Of a DNA stretch of 59,725 nucleotides, positions 49,754-57,734 are shown piece by piece (position 1 is the first letter of the stretch; each line of letters begins with the position of its first letter). The stretch covers positions 1 through 59,725 of the forward strand of contig JBHOQW010000049.1 of NCBI GenBank assembly GCA_042408665.1. The letters are read 5' to 3'. This DNA is from CAUJGQ01 sp042408665. Lineage in GTDB: Bacteria; Chloroflexota; Dehalococcoidia; CAUJGQ01. Position numbers and translations under genes: made by a program. Under the pieces are notes generated by a model that worked only from the letters and a program-made list of their open reading frames with translations, had not been told where the DNA came from and did not search any database.

Positions 49754-50764
49754 TTACACCGCGGCCGGCATCTTGAAGCGGGTGAACACCTTCTTGGCGT
49801 TCTCTTCAAAGATCAGGCGCTTATCCTGCTCTGTCAGCCAGTCGATGGACTCGATCACCGGTTTCAGGTCGTCCAGCCAGGCGCCGGTGGCCGGGTCCTG
49901 CGCCGAGCCGCTGCCCGGCTTCTCCGTGCCAAACATGCACCGGTCGGTGCCCACGATGCGGAACAACAGCTCCAGCGACTCCTTGTTGTACAGCACCGTG
50001 TCAAAGTACAGCCGGCGCAGGCTCTGGTCGAAGCTCTCCAGGTTGGGGTTGTTGCGCATCTGATTGAAGCGCGCCGCCCGCCAGCGTCCGATCTGGTACG
50101 GCACCGAGCCGCCGCCGTGCGCCACGATGATCTTCAGCGTGGGGAACCGCTGGAACACCTGCGACTTGCACAGCGACAGCACGGCGATGGTCTCTTCCGT
50201 GATGAAGTGCTCGCTGTAGGTCTCGCGCTCGTTCTTGCAGCCGGCGGAGTGGATGAGGGCCGGCACGTCCAGCTCACACAGCTTCTCGTACAAGGGGTAC
50301 CAGTACTCGTTGTCCAAGGTGGGGGTGTTCCACGCCCCCTCGCTGGGGTCGGGGTTGAGCAGGCAACCGATGAACCCCAGCTCGGTCACGCACCGCTCCA
50401 GCTCGGGGATGGCCACCGTCACCGGCTCACCGGGCAGCAGGGGCAACTGACAGACGCCCTGGAAGCGGTCCGGGTGGGAGCGCACCTGCTCGGCGATGAC
50501 GTTGTGCACCGCCTCCGCCCACCACAGCACGATCTTGCCCGGCTTTTCGGAGTGCATGCCCTGGAAGGGACGGGGGGAGATGAACTGCACGTCCGTGCCC
50601 ACGCTGTCCATGATGGCCAGGTTCTGCTGGGCAAACTCCTCGATGCGGGCGGCGGAGACGCCCGGATTGCCCTTGCCGTGGGCGCCCCGATGGGAGAGCA
50701 AGGCCGCCTTGTAGGCGTACAGCTCCGGCGGGGCCACCACATGCGCGTGCATGTCGATGATCAT
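49754..50764 (-). CDS. amidohydrolase-2 family protein, 4-oxalomesaconate hydratase (LigJ)-like
   Basis: 336 residues. It opens IIDMHAHVVAPPELYAYKAA with the HxH metal pair, then SPRPFQGM, LPLLPGEPVTVAIPELERCV, GFIGCLLNPDPSEG, ALIHSAG (His), IIVAHGGGSVPYQIGRW (His) and the final Asp region FDTVLYNKESLELLFRIVG, CMFGTEKPGSG. The SPRPF and HGGG-VPYQ forms match LigJ and aminocarboxymuconate-semialdehyde decarboxylase relatives. LigJ hydrates oxalomesaconate in the protocatechuate 4,5-cleavage and gallate pathways. It lies directly upstream of the ring-cleavage dioxygenase (44-base gap). Confidence 0.82.
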   Translation of the reverse strand: MIIDMHAHVVAPPELYAYKAALLSHRGAHGKGNPGVSAARIEEFAQQNLAIMDSVGTDVQFISPRPFQGMHSEKPGKIVLWWAEAVHNVIAEQVRSHPDRFQGVCQLPLLPGEPVTVAIPELERCVTELGFIGCLLNPDPSEGAWNTPTLDNEYWYPLYEKLCELDVPALIHSAGCKNERETYSEHFITEETIAVLSLCKSQVFQRFPTLKIIVAHGGGSVPYQIGRWRAARFNQMRNNPNLESFDQSLRRLYFDTVLYNKESLELLFRIVGTDRCMFGTEKPGSGSAQDPATGAWLDDLKPVIESIDWLTEQDKRLIFEENAKKVFTRFKMPAAV

Positions 50765-50854
50765 GGCCGTTTCTCCTCCTCTCTTGCGTCTTGTTGCTTC
50801 GTACGCCGCGCCTCTCGCCGTGTTTCACTCACAGCGTCAACGGTCAAGGCCGTC

Positions 50855-51244
50855 CTACGGCAGGACGGCGATGCACTGCAGTTGCACGAGCATGGTGCCC
50901 GGCAGGTCGTAGCGCAGGGTGTGCCGTGCCGGCCGGTCATCGGCGTTGGGAAAGTACTTCAGCCATTCGCGGTTGATGTGCTCCCGGTAGGCCAGGTCTT
51001 TGAGAAACACGGTCACTAAGGCAATGTCATCGATGGTGCCGCCGGCCGCCTCCACCAGCCGCTGCATGGCCTGGAAGGCCAGCTCGGCCTGACGGGCCGG
51101 GTCGGGCGGCATGGTGCCGGTCTCCGGGTCCTGACCCATGATGCCACCGGAGAAGACGAGGTTGCCGATGCGTACGCCGGCCGGGATGGGGTTGGCGCCG
51201 TGGCTGATGCCCGGCACCTCCAGCACCTGACGTCGCTTGCCCAT
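50855..51244 (-). CDS. RidA family protein
   Basis: 129 residues from ATG 51244. NPIPAGVRIGNLVFSGGIMG, EAAGGTIDDIALVTVFLKDL and YDLPGTMLVQLQCIAVLP are the RidA/YjgF trimer motifs; the usual C-terminal Arg (R105) and Glu positions of true enamine deaminases are only partly kept (PGTMLVQLQCIA), so it may belong to a non-archetypal Rid subfamily found in catabolic operons. It fits the aromatic-degradation context. The spacer 51245-51557 holds only a short repeat. Confidence 0.85.
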   Translation of the reverse strand: MGKRRQVLEVPGISHGANPIPAGVRIGNLVFSGGIMGQDPETGTMPPDPARQAELAFQAMQRLVEAAGGTIDDIALVTVFLKDLAYREHINREWLKYFPNADDRPARHTLRYDLPGTMLVQLQCIAVLP

Positions 51245-51431
51245 TGTCCGCTGCCCCCTGGTTGCAATCCTCATCCGGCCCGCACGTCGGATGCGATGCC
51301 GGCGACTCCCTGACCAGTCTGACGTTGTCGGGCCGGTCCCGCATCGGGCCACGCCACCAAAGCGGCTCGCGCGCGGTTTGTGCGCGGCCCACAACCCCGG
51401 CATTCGGCCCCCGACCAAAGGCGCCTCCCGC

Positions 51432-51478
51432 CCCGGCTGAAGCGCGGGGCAGGGCCCCCGGCTGAAGCGCGGGGCAGG
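51432..51478. repeat. two tandem 22-base repeats
   Basis: CCCGGCTGAAGCGCGGGGCA plus GG occurs at 51432-51453 and again at 51457-51478, 25 bases apart. Each unit can fold (CCC...GGG), as in dispersed CCCGGCTGAAGC elements. It lies between the RidA and LLM genes. Confidence 0.75.
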
Positions 51479-51557
51479 CCCGCTGAGAAAAGCGGTACCG
51501 ACACGTCGCGGGCCGGCGTAGACCCGGCTTGTGCTGCGCCGGGCCCCGGTGCCGGGG

Positions 51558-52436
51558 CTAGCGGCTGTCCATAACCTGCTTCCAGCGCAGCATAGCATCC
51601 AAATGCTGTTGCGGTGAGGTGTAGCCGGCGCCCATGGTGCTGGCCGCCAGGTGGGTCGCCCCGAGCGCCTCCCAGGCGCGCGCCTGCTCCAGCCACTCCT
51701 GCGGGGTACCGCGCGCCACGTTGATCGCCACATCCAGGCCGATGCTGGCCGGGTCGCGACCAGCCGCCCGCGCGTAACCGCGCAGCCGCTCCAGCAGGGC
51801 GCGGAACTCCTCATTCGGCGGGAACTGTGGAAACCAGCCGTCCGCCAGGCGGGCGATGCGCTGAATGACGGGTTCCACCGGCGTGGTGTACGAGCCCATC
51901 CAGATGGGAATGGGCCGTTGCACCGGCATGGGGTTGAGGCCCACGCGCTCCAGGTGGTGCCATCGACCGTGGAATGTCACCAGCTCCTCCGTCCACAGGC
52001 GACGCAGCACCTCCACCTGCTCCTCGATCCGCCGCCCGCGCGTGTGGAATTCCTCGTTGAGGGCCTCGTATTCCATCCAGTTGCGGCCCACGCCCACACC
52101 CAGCCGCAACCGGCCGCCGGTGAGCAGGTCCAGCTCGGCTGCCTGCTTGGCCACCAAGACGGTCTGACGCTGGGGCAGGATGAGAATGCCGGTGGCAAAC
52201 TCCAGTCGCCGCGTGGCCCCGGCCATGAAGCCGAACAACACAAACGGCTCGTGGTACGGGGTCTCGTAGGTGTGCACCCGCTCACCCGGCCGCTGCCGGT
52301 CTGGGTGACCGCCGACCACGTGCTCGGCGGCACGGATGTAATCGAACCCAGCGTCCTCGATGGCCTGGGCGAAGTCGCGGATGGCCGCCGGGTCCGTGCC
52401 GAAGGAGGTCGTGGGAAATATCGCGCCGAGCTTCAC
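51558..52436 (-). CDS. luciferase-like (LLM) F420/FMN-dependent oxidoreductase
   Basis: 292 residues. KLGAIFPTTSFGTDPAAIRD, AEHVVGGHPDRQRPG, TPYHEPFVLFGFMAGATRRL, GILILPQRQTVLVAKQAAEL, GGRLRLGVGVGRNWMEYEAL and PIPIWMGSYTTPVEPVIQRI are characteristic of the F420-dependent TIGR03619 group. No preference between F420 and FMN can be read directly. It is the first of the run of catabolic genes after the MetE-like pair and may act as a reductase or monooxygenase on the pathway substrate. Confidence 0.85.
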   Translation of the reverse strand: MKLGAIFPTTSFGTDPAAIRDFAQAIEDAGFDYIRAAEHVVGGHPDRQRPGERVHTYETPYHEPFVLFGFMAGATRRLEFATGILILPQRQTVLVAKQAAELDLLTGGRLRLGVGVGRNWMEYEALNEEFHTRGRRIEEQVEVLRRLWTEELVTFHGRWHHLERVGLNPMPVQRPIPIWMGSYTTPVEPVIQRIARLADGWFPQFPPNEEFRALLERLRGYARAAGRDPASIGLDVAINVARGTPQEWLEQARAWEALGATHLAASTMGAGYTSPQQHLDAMLRWKQVMDSR

Positions 52437-52472
52437 CGATCATCGCCTCCTTGTGCCGCGTGTCTGGCCGGG

Positions 52473-53627
52473 TCAGCCCCACACCTGGCGTGCTACCTCC
52501 ACCACCAGCTCCAGCTTGCGGCGCTGGTCATCCCAGGTGAGCAGGTTACCGCGGAATGTGGAGGCGAAGCCGCACTGTGGGCTGATGGCCAGATTTTCCA
52601 GCGGCACATACTTGCTTGCCTCCTCGATGCGGCGTAGGAGCTGGTCTTTAGACTCTAGCTTGGGGCCCTTGGAGCTGATCAAGCCGAGCACCACCATTTT
52701 GTTTCTGGGCACAAACCGCAGCGGCTCGAAGCCACCGGCCCGCTCCGTGTCATACTCGAGGAGAAAGCGGTCCACGTTGAGTTGGGTGAACGCCTTTTCG
52801 GCGCATACCTCGTAGCCGCCTTCGCTGGCCCAAGCGCTGCGGTTGTTGCCCCGGCACATGTGCAGGCCGATGGTGACGCGCTCCCGAGGCACGCCCGCGA
52901 TGGTGGCGTTATCGGTGGCGATCAGCTCGTCCAGCACTTGGTCCGGGTCCTGGCCGGCGTCGATAAGCAGCTGGCGACGGCGCGGGTCGGCCAGTTGAAT
53001 GACGTACGTGAGCGAGTCAAGCTGGATGTAGGAGACACCCTCGTCGATGAGCGCCTGGATCTCCCGCCGCATCATCTCCACGAGGTCGTTGAGCATGTCG
53101 GCGCGGGTGGGGTAGACCTTGTCGGTGACACCGGGCTTGTACCAGCCGGCGGCGCGCTGGTAGACGCCGGGCATGGTGATCTTCCACGGGCCCGGCGCGT
53201 GTTGCTTGAGAAACGTCGATTCATGCCTGGTGAAACGGCGCACCTGGCGCAGCTTCGCGCCCACCACCATGCCGGTGGCGCCCACCTCGGCCATGGCCTG
53301 GGCGGCCAGGTCGGCGCCGCGTCCCTTCCAGCCCACGCCGGGGGGCGGTGGGGCGGGCGGGTTCGGATCGGGGATAAGCCCATCGATGGCCTCGTGCAGC
53401 GGCCCGTACCAGATGCCACGCCGGTACTCGCCGTCGGTGAAGATATCCAGGCCCACCTCGCGCTGCAGGTCCAGCGCTGTCAGGATGGCGCGGTCCTCGG
53501 CCTCTCGCAATTGCTCCAAACCGAGGCGACCTTGGCTGAACGCCTCGCGCGCCGCTAGCAGCTCAGGCGGGCGCAGGAGGCTGCCCACATGATCTGCCCG
53601 GTACGCCTTGCGCTGTGCCAGTGTCAT
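52473..53627 (-). CDS. MetE-like cobalamin-independent methyltransferase (C-terminal-domain type), copy 1
   Basis: 384 residues from ATG 53627 (GGGGAAGGG upstream). It opens YRADHVGSLLRPPELLAARE and ends GLISSKGPKLESKDQLLRRI, NLAISPQCGFAS, matching the catalytic half of MetE: His and Cys zinc ligands in LHMCRGN and SPQCGF, Glu in LEYDTERAG. Short MetE-like proteins of this length often use other methyl donors than methyl-THF-triglutamate. A tandem paralogue and folate and SAH genes nearby suggest a demethylase or methyl-transfer role (inference). Confidence 0.82.
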   Translation of the reverse strand: MTLAQRKAYRADHVGSLLRPPELLAAREAFSQGRLGLEQLREAEDRAILTALDLQREVGLDIFTDGEYRRGIWYGPLHEAIDGLIPDPNPPAPPPPGVGWKGRGADLAAQAMAEVGATGMVVGAKLRQVRRFTRHESTFLKQHAPGPWKITMPGVYQRAAGWYKPGVTDKVYPTRADMLNDLVEMMRREIQALIDEGVSYIQLDSLTYVIQLADPRRRQLLIDAGQDPDQVLDELIATDNATIAGVPRERVTIGLHMCRGNNRSAWASEGGYEVCAEKAFTQLNVDRFLLEYDTERAGGFEPLRFVPRNKMVVLGLISSKGPKLESKDQLLRRIEEASKYVPLENLAISPQCGFASTFRGNLLTWDDQRRKLELVVEVARQVWG

Positions 53628-53674
53628 GGCCCTTCCCCTGGATGATGCGTTCACGGCGCCGTCGTTAGGGTGGC

Positions 53675-54841
53675 CTATGCCCCCCACACCGTGCGGGCCA
53701 CCCGCGCCAGCAGGCGCAGCTTGGCCTCCTGGTCTGCCGGCGTGATCGGGTTACCGCCCTCGCCGGACGAAAAGCCGCACTGAGGGCTCACGGCCAGCCG
53801 CTCCAGCGGCACGAGCTGGGCTGCCTCCCGGATGCGGTGGATCACGGTCTCCTCGCTTTCCAGCACACCGCGTTTGGTGGTGATCAGTCCCAGCACCACC
53901 TGGTGCTGGGGCAGCACGTGGCGCAGCGGCGTGAAGTCACCGGCCCGCTCCGAGTCGTACTCCAGGAGCAGGCGGTCGTAGTTGGTGAGGCGGGGAAATA
54001 GGCGCGCGGCGATGCGCTCATATCCCCCGCGGGCAAACCAACGACCGCCGGTGCCGTTGCCACGACAAATGTGGATGGCACGGGTGATGCCGGTTATGCC
54101 CTCGAACACCGAGTTGTCGATCTCGGCATCGGCGGCCAGCTCGGCGTCTAGGTCCCGTCCCTCGGCCTCAATGGCCGCGCGCACGCTGGGGTCGATATGC
54201 CATTGGGCGTAGTTGGGGGCATCGAGCTGGATGTAATCGCAGCCCAGCTCCAACAGGCGACGCACCACATGCTCGCGGATGTAATCGCGCACGGCGATGA
54301 GCAGGTCTTCCGCGGTGGGGTAGGCCTCACGCGAGTGAATCGGGTGCCAGAACACGCGGTGCCAGCTTGGAGCAGGGAAGGTGTATTTGGTGCGGACGCG
54401 GGCGTGGGCCTTGAGGAAGGCGTACTCCTCGCCGACGATGTCCCACTCCACGCGCAGCGGAGCGGTCATCAATGGGCGAGAGATGACCGGCGCCGTCGTC
54501 ATGGGGTTGCCCTCGCTATCCTTCCACAGTCCCATCCAGCCGGGCTCGGTCTGCACGAAGGAGAAGCCGGAAATCGGCGCGCGGTAGTAGCTGGTCTCGT
54601 ACAGGGGGACGGTGACGATCCAGGTCTGGCGGCGCAGCTCCCCGTCGGTGATCACATCGAGGCCGGCCGCTTCTTGGAGGGCGATCGCCTCCCGCACGGC
54701 CCGGTCCTCAAGCGGCCGCAACTGCTCGTTCGTCATGCGGCCCTGGTGCACCGCCTGCCGCGCCTCCTTTAGGTAGGTCGGTCGCAGCAGGCTTCCCACG
54801 ACATCGCATCGTGCGGTGACGGTCCTCGTGCCGGTGGTCAT
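53675..54841 (-). CDS. MetE-like cobalamin-independent methyltransferase, copy 2
   Basis: 388 residues from ATG 54841 (GGGAGGCAAAGGG upstream). CDVVGSLLRPTYLKEARQAV, DVITDGELRRQTW, DYIQLDAPNYAQWHID, IHICRGNG and SPQCGFSSGEGGNP keep the zinc His/Cys set; LEYDSERAGDFTPL has the acidic ligand. The substrate-side region (YYRAPISGFSFVQTEPGW) differs from copy 1, so the two probably take different methyl donors. The spacing of 47 bases suggests one transcript. Confidence 0.82.
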   Translation of the reverse strand: MTTGTRTVTARCDVVGSLLRPTYLKEARQAVHQGRMTNEQLRPLEDRAVREAIALQEAAGLDVITDGELRRQTWIVTVPLYETSYYRAPISGFSFVQTEPGWMGLWKDSEGNPMTTAPVISRPLMTAPLRVEWDIVGEEYAFLKAHARVRTKYTFPAPSWHRVFWHPIHSREAYPTAEDLLIAVRDYIREHVVRRLLELGCDYIQLDAPNYAQWHIDPSVRAAIEAEGRDLDAELAADAEIDNSVFEGITGITRAIHICRGNGTGGRWFARGGYERIAARLFPRLTNYDRLLLEYDSERAGDFTPLRHVLPQHQVVLGLITTKRGVLESEETVIHRIREAAQLVPLERLAVSPQCGFSSGEGGNPITPADQEAKLRLLARVARTVWGA

Positions 54842-54971
54842 CCCTTTGCCTCCCTGTGGCCGCGTCCCCGGTGCTCTGGCCGCGGGGCAGGACGCGGCTC
54901 CTTGTGTCGTTCAGGGTCTGCCGCTCGCCGCCGAACGGCGCGATCCCCGCGTCCGCCCTGACCTGTCGGGG

Positions 54972-56660
54972 TCACTTGTCCAGCCACATCTCCGTTCGGT
55001 AAAGGGCCTGGGAGTTGGGCGGACTGACCTCATAATCGCGCACGTATTGCCAGCGGCCGGCGTACATCATCGGACTATGCGTGGGCACGAAGGGCGTGTA
55101 CCTCTCCAGGAGCGCGATCTGGATGTCTTTGACCAGCTTCACCCGCTCCGCACGGTCCAGCGTCTGCTCCGCCTTTTCGATCATGCGGTCGGTTTCCGGG
55201 TCTTTGAGGCCGGTGAAGCGGTGGATGAAGTTGGTGGTGGTGTGCTGCAGCCGGAGGGGGGCCAGGGGCGAGTCGTAGGCCGGCCAGGAGGCGTAGAACG
55301 TCTCCCAGTTGCCGGTGAACATCTTCTGCTGCACCCACTCCGCGAACGGCATGGACACGGTGCGCACCTTGATGCCAGCCTTGGACGCTTGCTGTTGAAA
55401 GATTTCCATCCCCTGGTTGTTGCGTTGCTGGTTGTTGGTGCTCATCTCGATCTCTTTGGTGAAGTCGAAGCCGGCGGCCTCCAGCAGTTGCCGCGCCGCG
55501 CGTGGGTCCTGGCGGAAGTACTTCTCTACCTGCTTGGGGTCGAGCTGGTATTCCTCCAGAGCCGGTGAGAGGGTCCCGATGGCCACGCGCCCTTTGCCAC
55601 CTTCCAGTAGTTCCAGATACTGCTGCCTGTCGAGGATGCGGTAGATCGCCTCGCGTACGCGGATATCGTTCCAGGGTGGTCGGGTCACGTTGGCTGCAAA
55701 TGTGAACATGGACGGCGATAGCAGCTCGTGCACCTCGACCTTGCCGCCAAGGTCTTTGCGGAGCTGGTCTACCAGCGTGGGCGGCACGTCCCAGATGTGG
55801 ATCTGCTCACTGCGGAAGGCGGCCTCCTGCGCTGCCGGGTCGATCATCACCCGGTACTCGCGCTCCTCGATGTACGGCAGGCCGCGCCCCGCCTCCCGGT
55901 AGCCGGGATAACGCCGGAAGAGATAGCGGACGTTCAGGTCGTACTCGGCGAGCTGGTAGGGACCGCTGCCCACCGGCCAGGCGGTGTTCAGGTTATCGAG
56001 CAGCTCCTGCGGAATGATGCATTGGGCGGTGGGGCTGCCCAGGTGCCAGCTACTGAACAGGTAGGCGTTGGGCGCCTTGAGCTTGAACACCACCGTCTGG
56101 GCGTCCGGCGCCTCCACGCTCTGCATGGAGCCGTTCTGAAAGGAGTTGTTGGAGCGGGGGTTGTCCTTCACATAGAGCTGGGATCTGACCACATCCTCGG
56201 CGCTCACCGCCCGGCCGTTCACCGGCGCCCGGTCGTGGTACTTCATGCCCGGCTTGAGCTTGAAGATGACCGTCGTCGGCTCGGGCATCTCCACACTTTG
56301 GGCGGCTTCGAGCACGTACTCCTTGGCGGAGTCCTTGCCGAAGCGGAAGGAGATCAGGCGGTCGTACACGTGCACGCCGCTGAGTACGTATCCCTCGGCG
56401 GCGTTCTCCACCGGGTTGAGGGAGCTGCTGGTGGTGCCCACGTAGCCAAGCAACCGGCCGCCCCGCTTGGGGGTGGACGCGGTGGCGACCGGAGCGGTAC
56501 CGGCCGCCGGGACGGTGCTGGGAGCCTTGGTTTCCTGGTTCTGACCGCCGCAGGCCAGGGCCACGGCGGCCGCCCCGGCAGCCAGGCCCAACCCCCTGCG
56601 CAGCAATCGGCGGCGGCTGTGTCGTGGTGGCGTCGCTGATGGGATCGGTGAGGCCCGCAT
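54972..56660 (-). CDS. ABC transporter substrate-binding protein, family 5, Tat/lipoprotein
   Basis: 562 residues from ATG 56660 (GAGGGGAAA upstream). A twin-Arg signal SRRRLLRRGLGLAAGAAAV leads to LACGG, a Tat lipoprotein start. The body matches family 5: VIFKLKPGMKYHDRAPVNGR, SAEDVVRSQLYVKDN, PVGSGPYQLAEYDL and DIRVREAIYRILDRQQYLEL. It resembles the binding protein at 30.7 kb in plan. No permease or ATPase is adjacent; it may present an aromatic or peptide-like solute to a transporter encoded elsewhere. Confidence 0.9.
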   Translation of the reverse strand: MRASPIPSATPPRHSRRRLLRRGLGLAAGAAAVALACGGQNQETKAPSTVPAAGTAPVATASTPKRGGRLLGYVGTTSSSLNPVENAAEGYVLSGVHVYDRLISFRFGKDSAKEYVLEAAQSVEMPEPTTVIFKLKPGMKYHDRAPVNGRAVSAEDVVRSQLYVKDNPRSNNSFQNGSMQSVEAPDAQTVVFKLKAPNAYLFSSWHLGSPTAQCIIPQELLDNLNTAWPVGSGPYQLAEYDLNVRYLFRRYPGYREAGRGLPYIEEREYRVMIDPAAQEAAFRSEQIHIWDVPPTLVDQLRKDLGGKVEVHELLSPSMFTFAANVTRPPWNDIRVREAIYRILDRQQYLELLEGGKGRVAIGTLSPALEEYQLDPKQVEKYFRQDPRAARQLLEAAGFDFTKEIEMSTNNQQRNNQGMEIFQQQASKAGIKVRTVSMPFAEWVQQKMFTGNWETFYASWPAYDSPLAPLRLQHTTTNFIHRFTGLKDPETDRMIEKAEQTLDRAERVKLVKDIQIALLERYTPFVPTHSPMMYAGRWQYVRDYEVSPPNSQALYRTEMWLDK

Positions 56661-56800
56661 GATCTGGTTTCCCCTCTTTGTGGTCGCGCCCCGGACCACG
56701 TCTCGCGGCAGCATCGCACTGGGTGCCCTGACCCTCCTCGCGGGAGGTCAGAACGGCCACCCTGAATGACGTTTCCGTAGCACGCCGCGCCGGTCGGGTC

Positions 56801-57664
56801 TCACAGCCCCTGCTGCTTCCGCCACATCTCGTACTCGGCGCGCACGCGCTCGCGCGGCGGAAACGCCTCCGCCAGGGGTTCGCCGCCCTTGATCTTGAGC
56901 ATCAGGAAGCGGTCGAGCAGCTCGTTTTCGGCCGCTGCCTCCGCCACCTGGGCGGCGATCTCCGTGGGGATGACGAGCACGCCCTCTTCGTCTCCCACGA
57001 GGATGTCACCAGGGCGGACGAGCACGCCGGCGCATTGCACGGGCACGTTGATGTCCACGGCGATGTGGGTTTCGCCGAAGGTGGCCGCCTGCACGCCACG
57101 GGTGTAGACCGGCAGCCCTACCTCGCGCACCCCGGCCAGGTCGCGGATGGCGCCGTCGGTAACCAGGGCCACGGCGCCGCGCGCCTGCAGGCGGGCGATG
57201 AGCAGGTCGCCGCCGACGGCCCCGCTGATATCGCCGCGGGCGTCGATCACCAGCACGTGGCCGGCGGGGATCGTCTCATAGGCGCGAAAATGCGTGGACA
57301 TGCCCCGCTCGGCCGCGAGGGCCCGGGCCACATCCTCGCGCGTGGGCAGGCAGCGCAGGGTGAAGGCGCGGCCGGCGAAGCGCTGGGCGTCCGTGCGCGG
57401 TACCACGCCGGTCAGGAACGTGCGGTGCACACCCAGCCGCTGCACGTGCTGGATCAAGGTGGCCACGCCGAGGCCGCGCAGCCGCTCCAGCACGGCGTCC
57501 GGGCAGGCGGCGCCGTCCGCGACCAGCGTGCGGTGGCAGGTGCACTCCACCTGCACCCCCGCCCCATCGCCGCGCCGAACCCGTTCCTCCAGCGCGGCGA
57601 TATACGCCTGCACTTCAGCGGGGAGCGAGGCCCGCACCTCGGCCGACAGCTCTGCCGTGTTCAT
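56801..57664 (-). CDS. RraA-family protein, 4-carboxy-4-hydroxy-2-oxoadipate aldolase (LigK/GalC)-like
   Basis: 287 residues. The RraA core has RAFTLRCLPTREDV, IPAGHVLVIDARGD, ISGAVGGDLLIARLQARGAV with GG-D, ALVTDGAIRDLAGVREVGLP (D-G-x-R-D metal site) and ILVGDEEGVLVIPTEIAAQV. The DGxxRD motif is found in LigK-type aldolases that split carboxy-hydroxy-oxoadipate to pyruvate and oxaloacetate, and in related aldolases, not only in RraA itself. About 80 extra N-terminal residues with CTCHRTLV are unusual. Its position downstream of ring-cleavage genes supports an aldolase role (inference). Confidence 0.75.
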   Translation of the reverse strand: MNTAELSAEVRASLPAEVQAYIAALEERVRRGDGAGVQVECTCHRTLVADGAACPDAVLERLRGLGVATLIQHVQRLGVHRTFLTGVVPRTDAQRFAGRAFTLRCLPTREDVARALAAERGMSTHFRAYETIPAGHVLVIDARGDISGAVGGDLLIARLQARGAVALVTDGAIRDLAGVREVGLPVYTRGVQAATFGETHIAVDINVPVQCAGVLVRPGDILVGDEEGVLVIPTEIAAQVAEAAAENELLDRFLMLKIKGGEPLAEAFPPRERVRAEYEMWRKQQGL

Positions 57665-57734
57665 CGCGTTCCTCCTTGGCCGCGCATCGGCGCACCCTCA
57701 CCGGCCGGAGGGCGAAGGTGAGGGCCGGCCGAGC

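Noticed and set aside
51432..51478. CRISPR array from the two 22-base repeats
   Set aside because: Only two copies, spaced by 3 bases, with no spacers; fits a small dispersed repeat.
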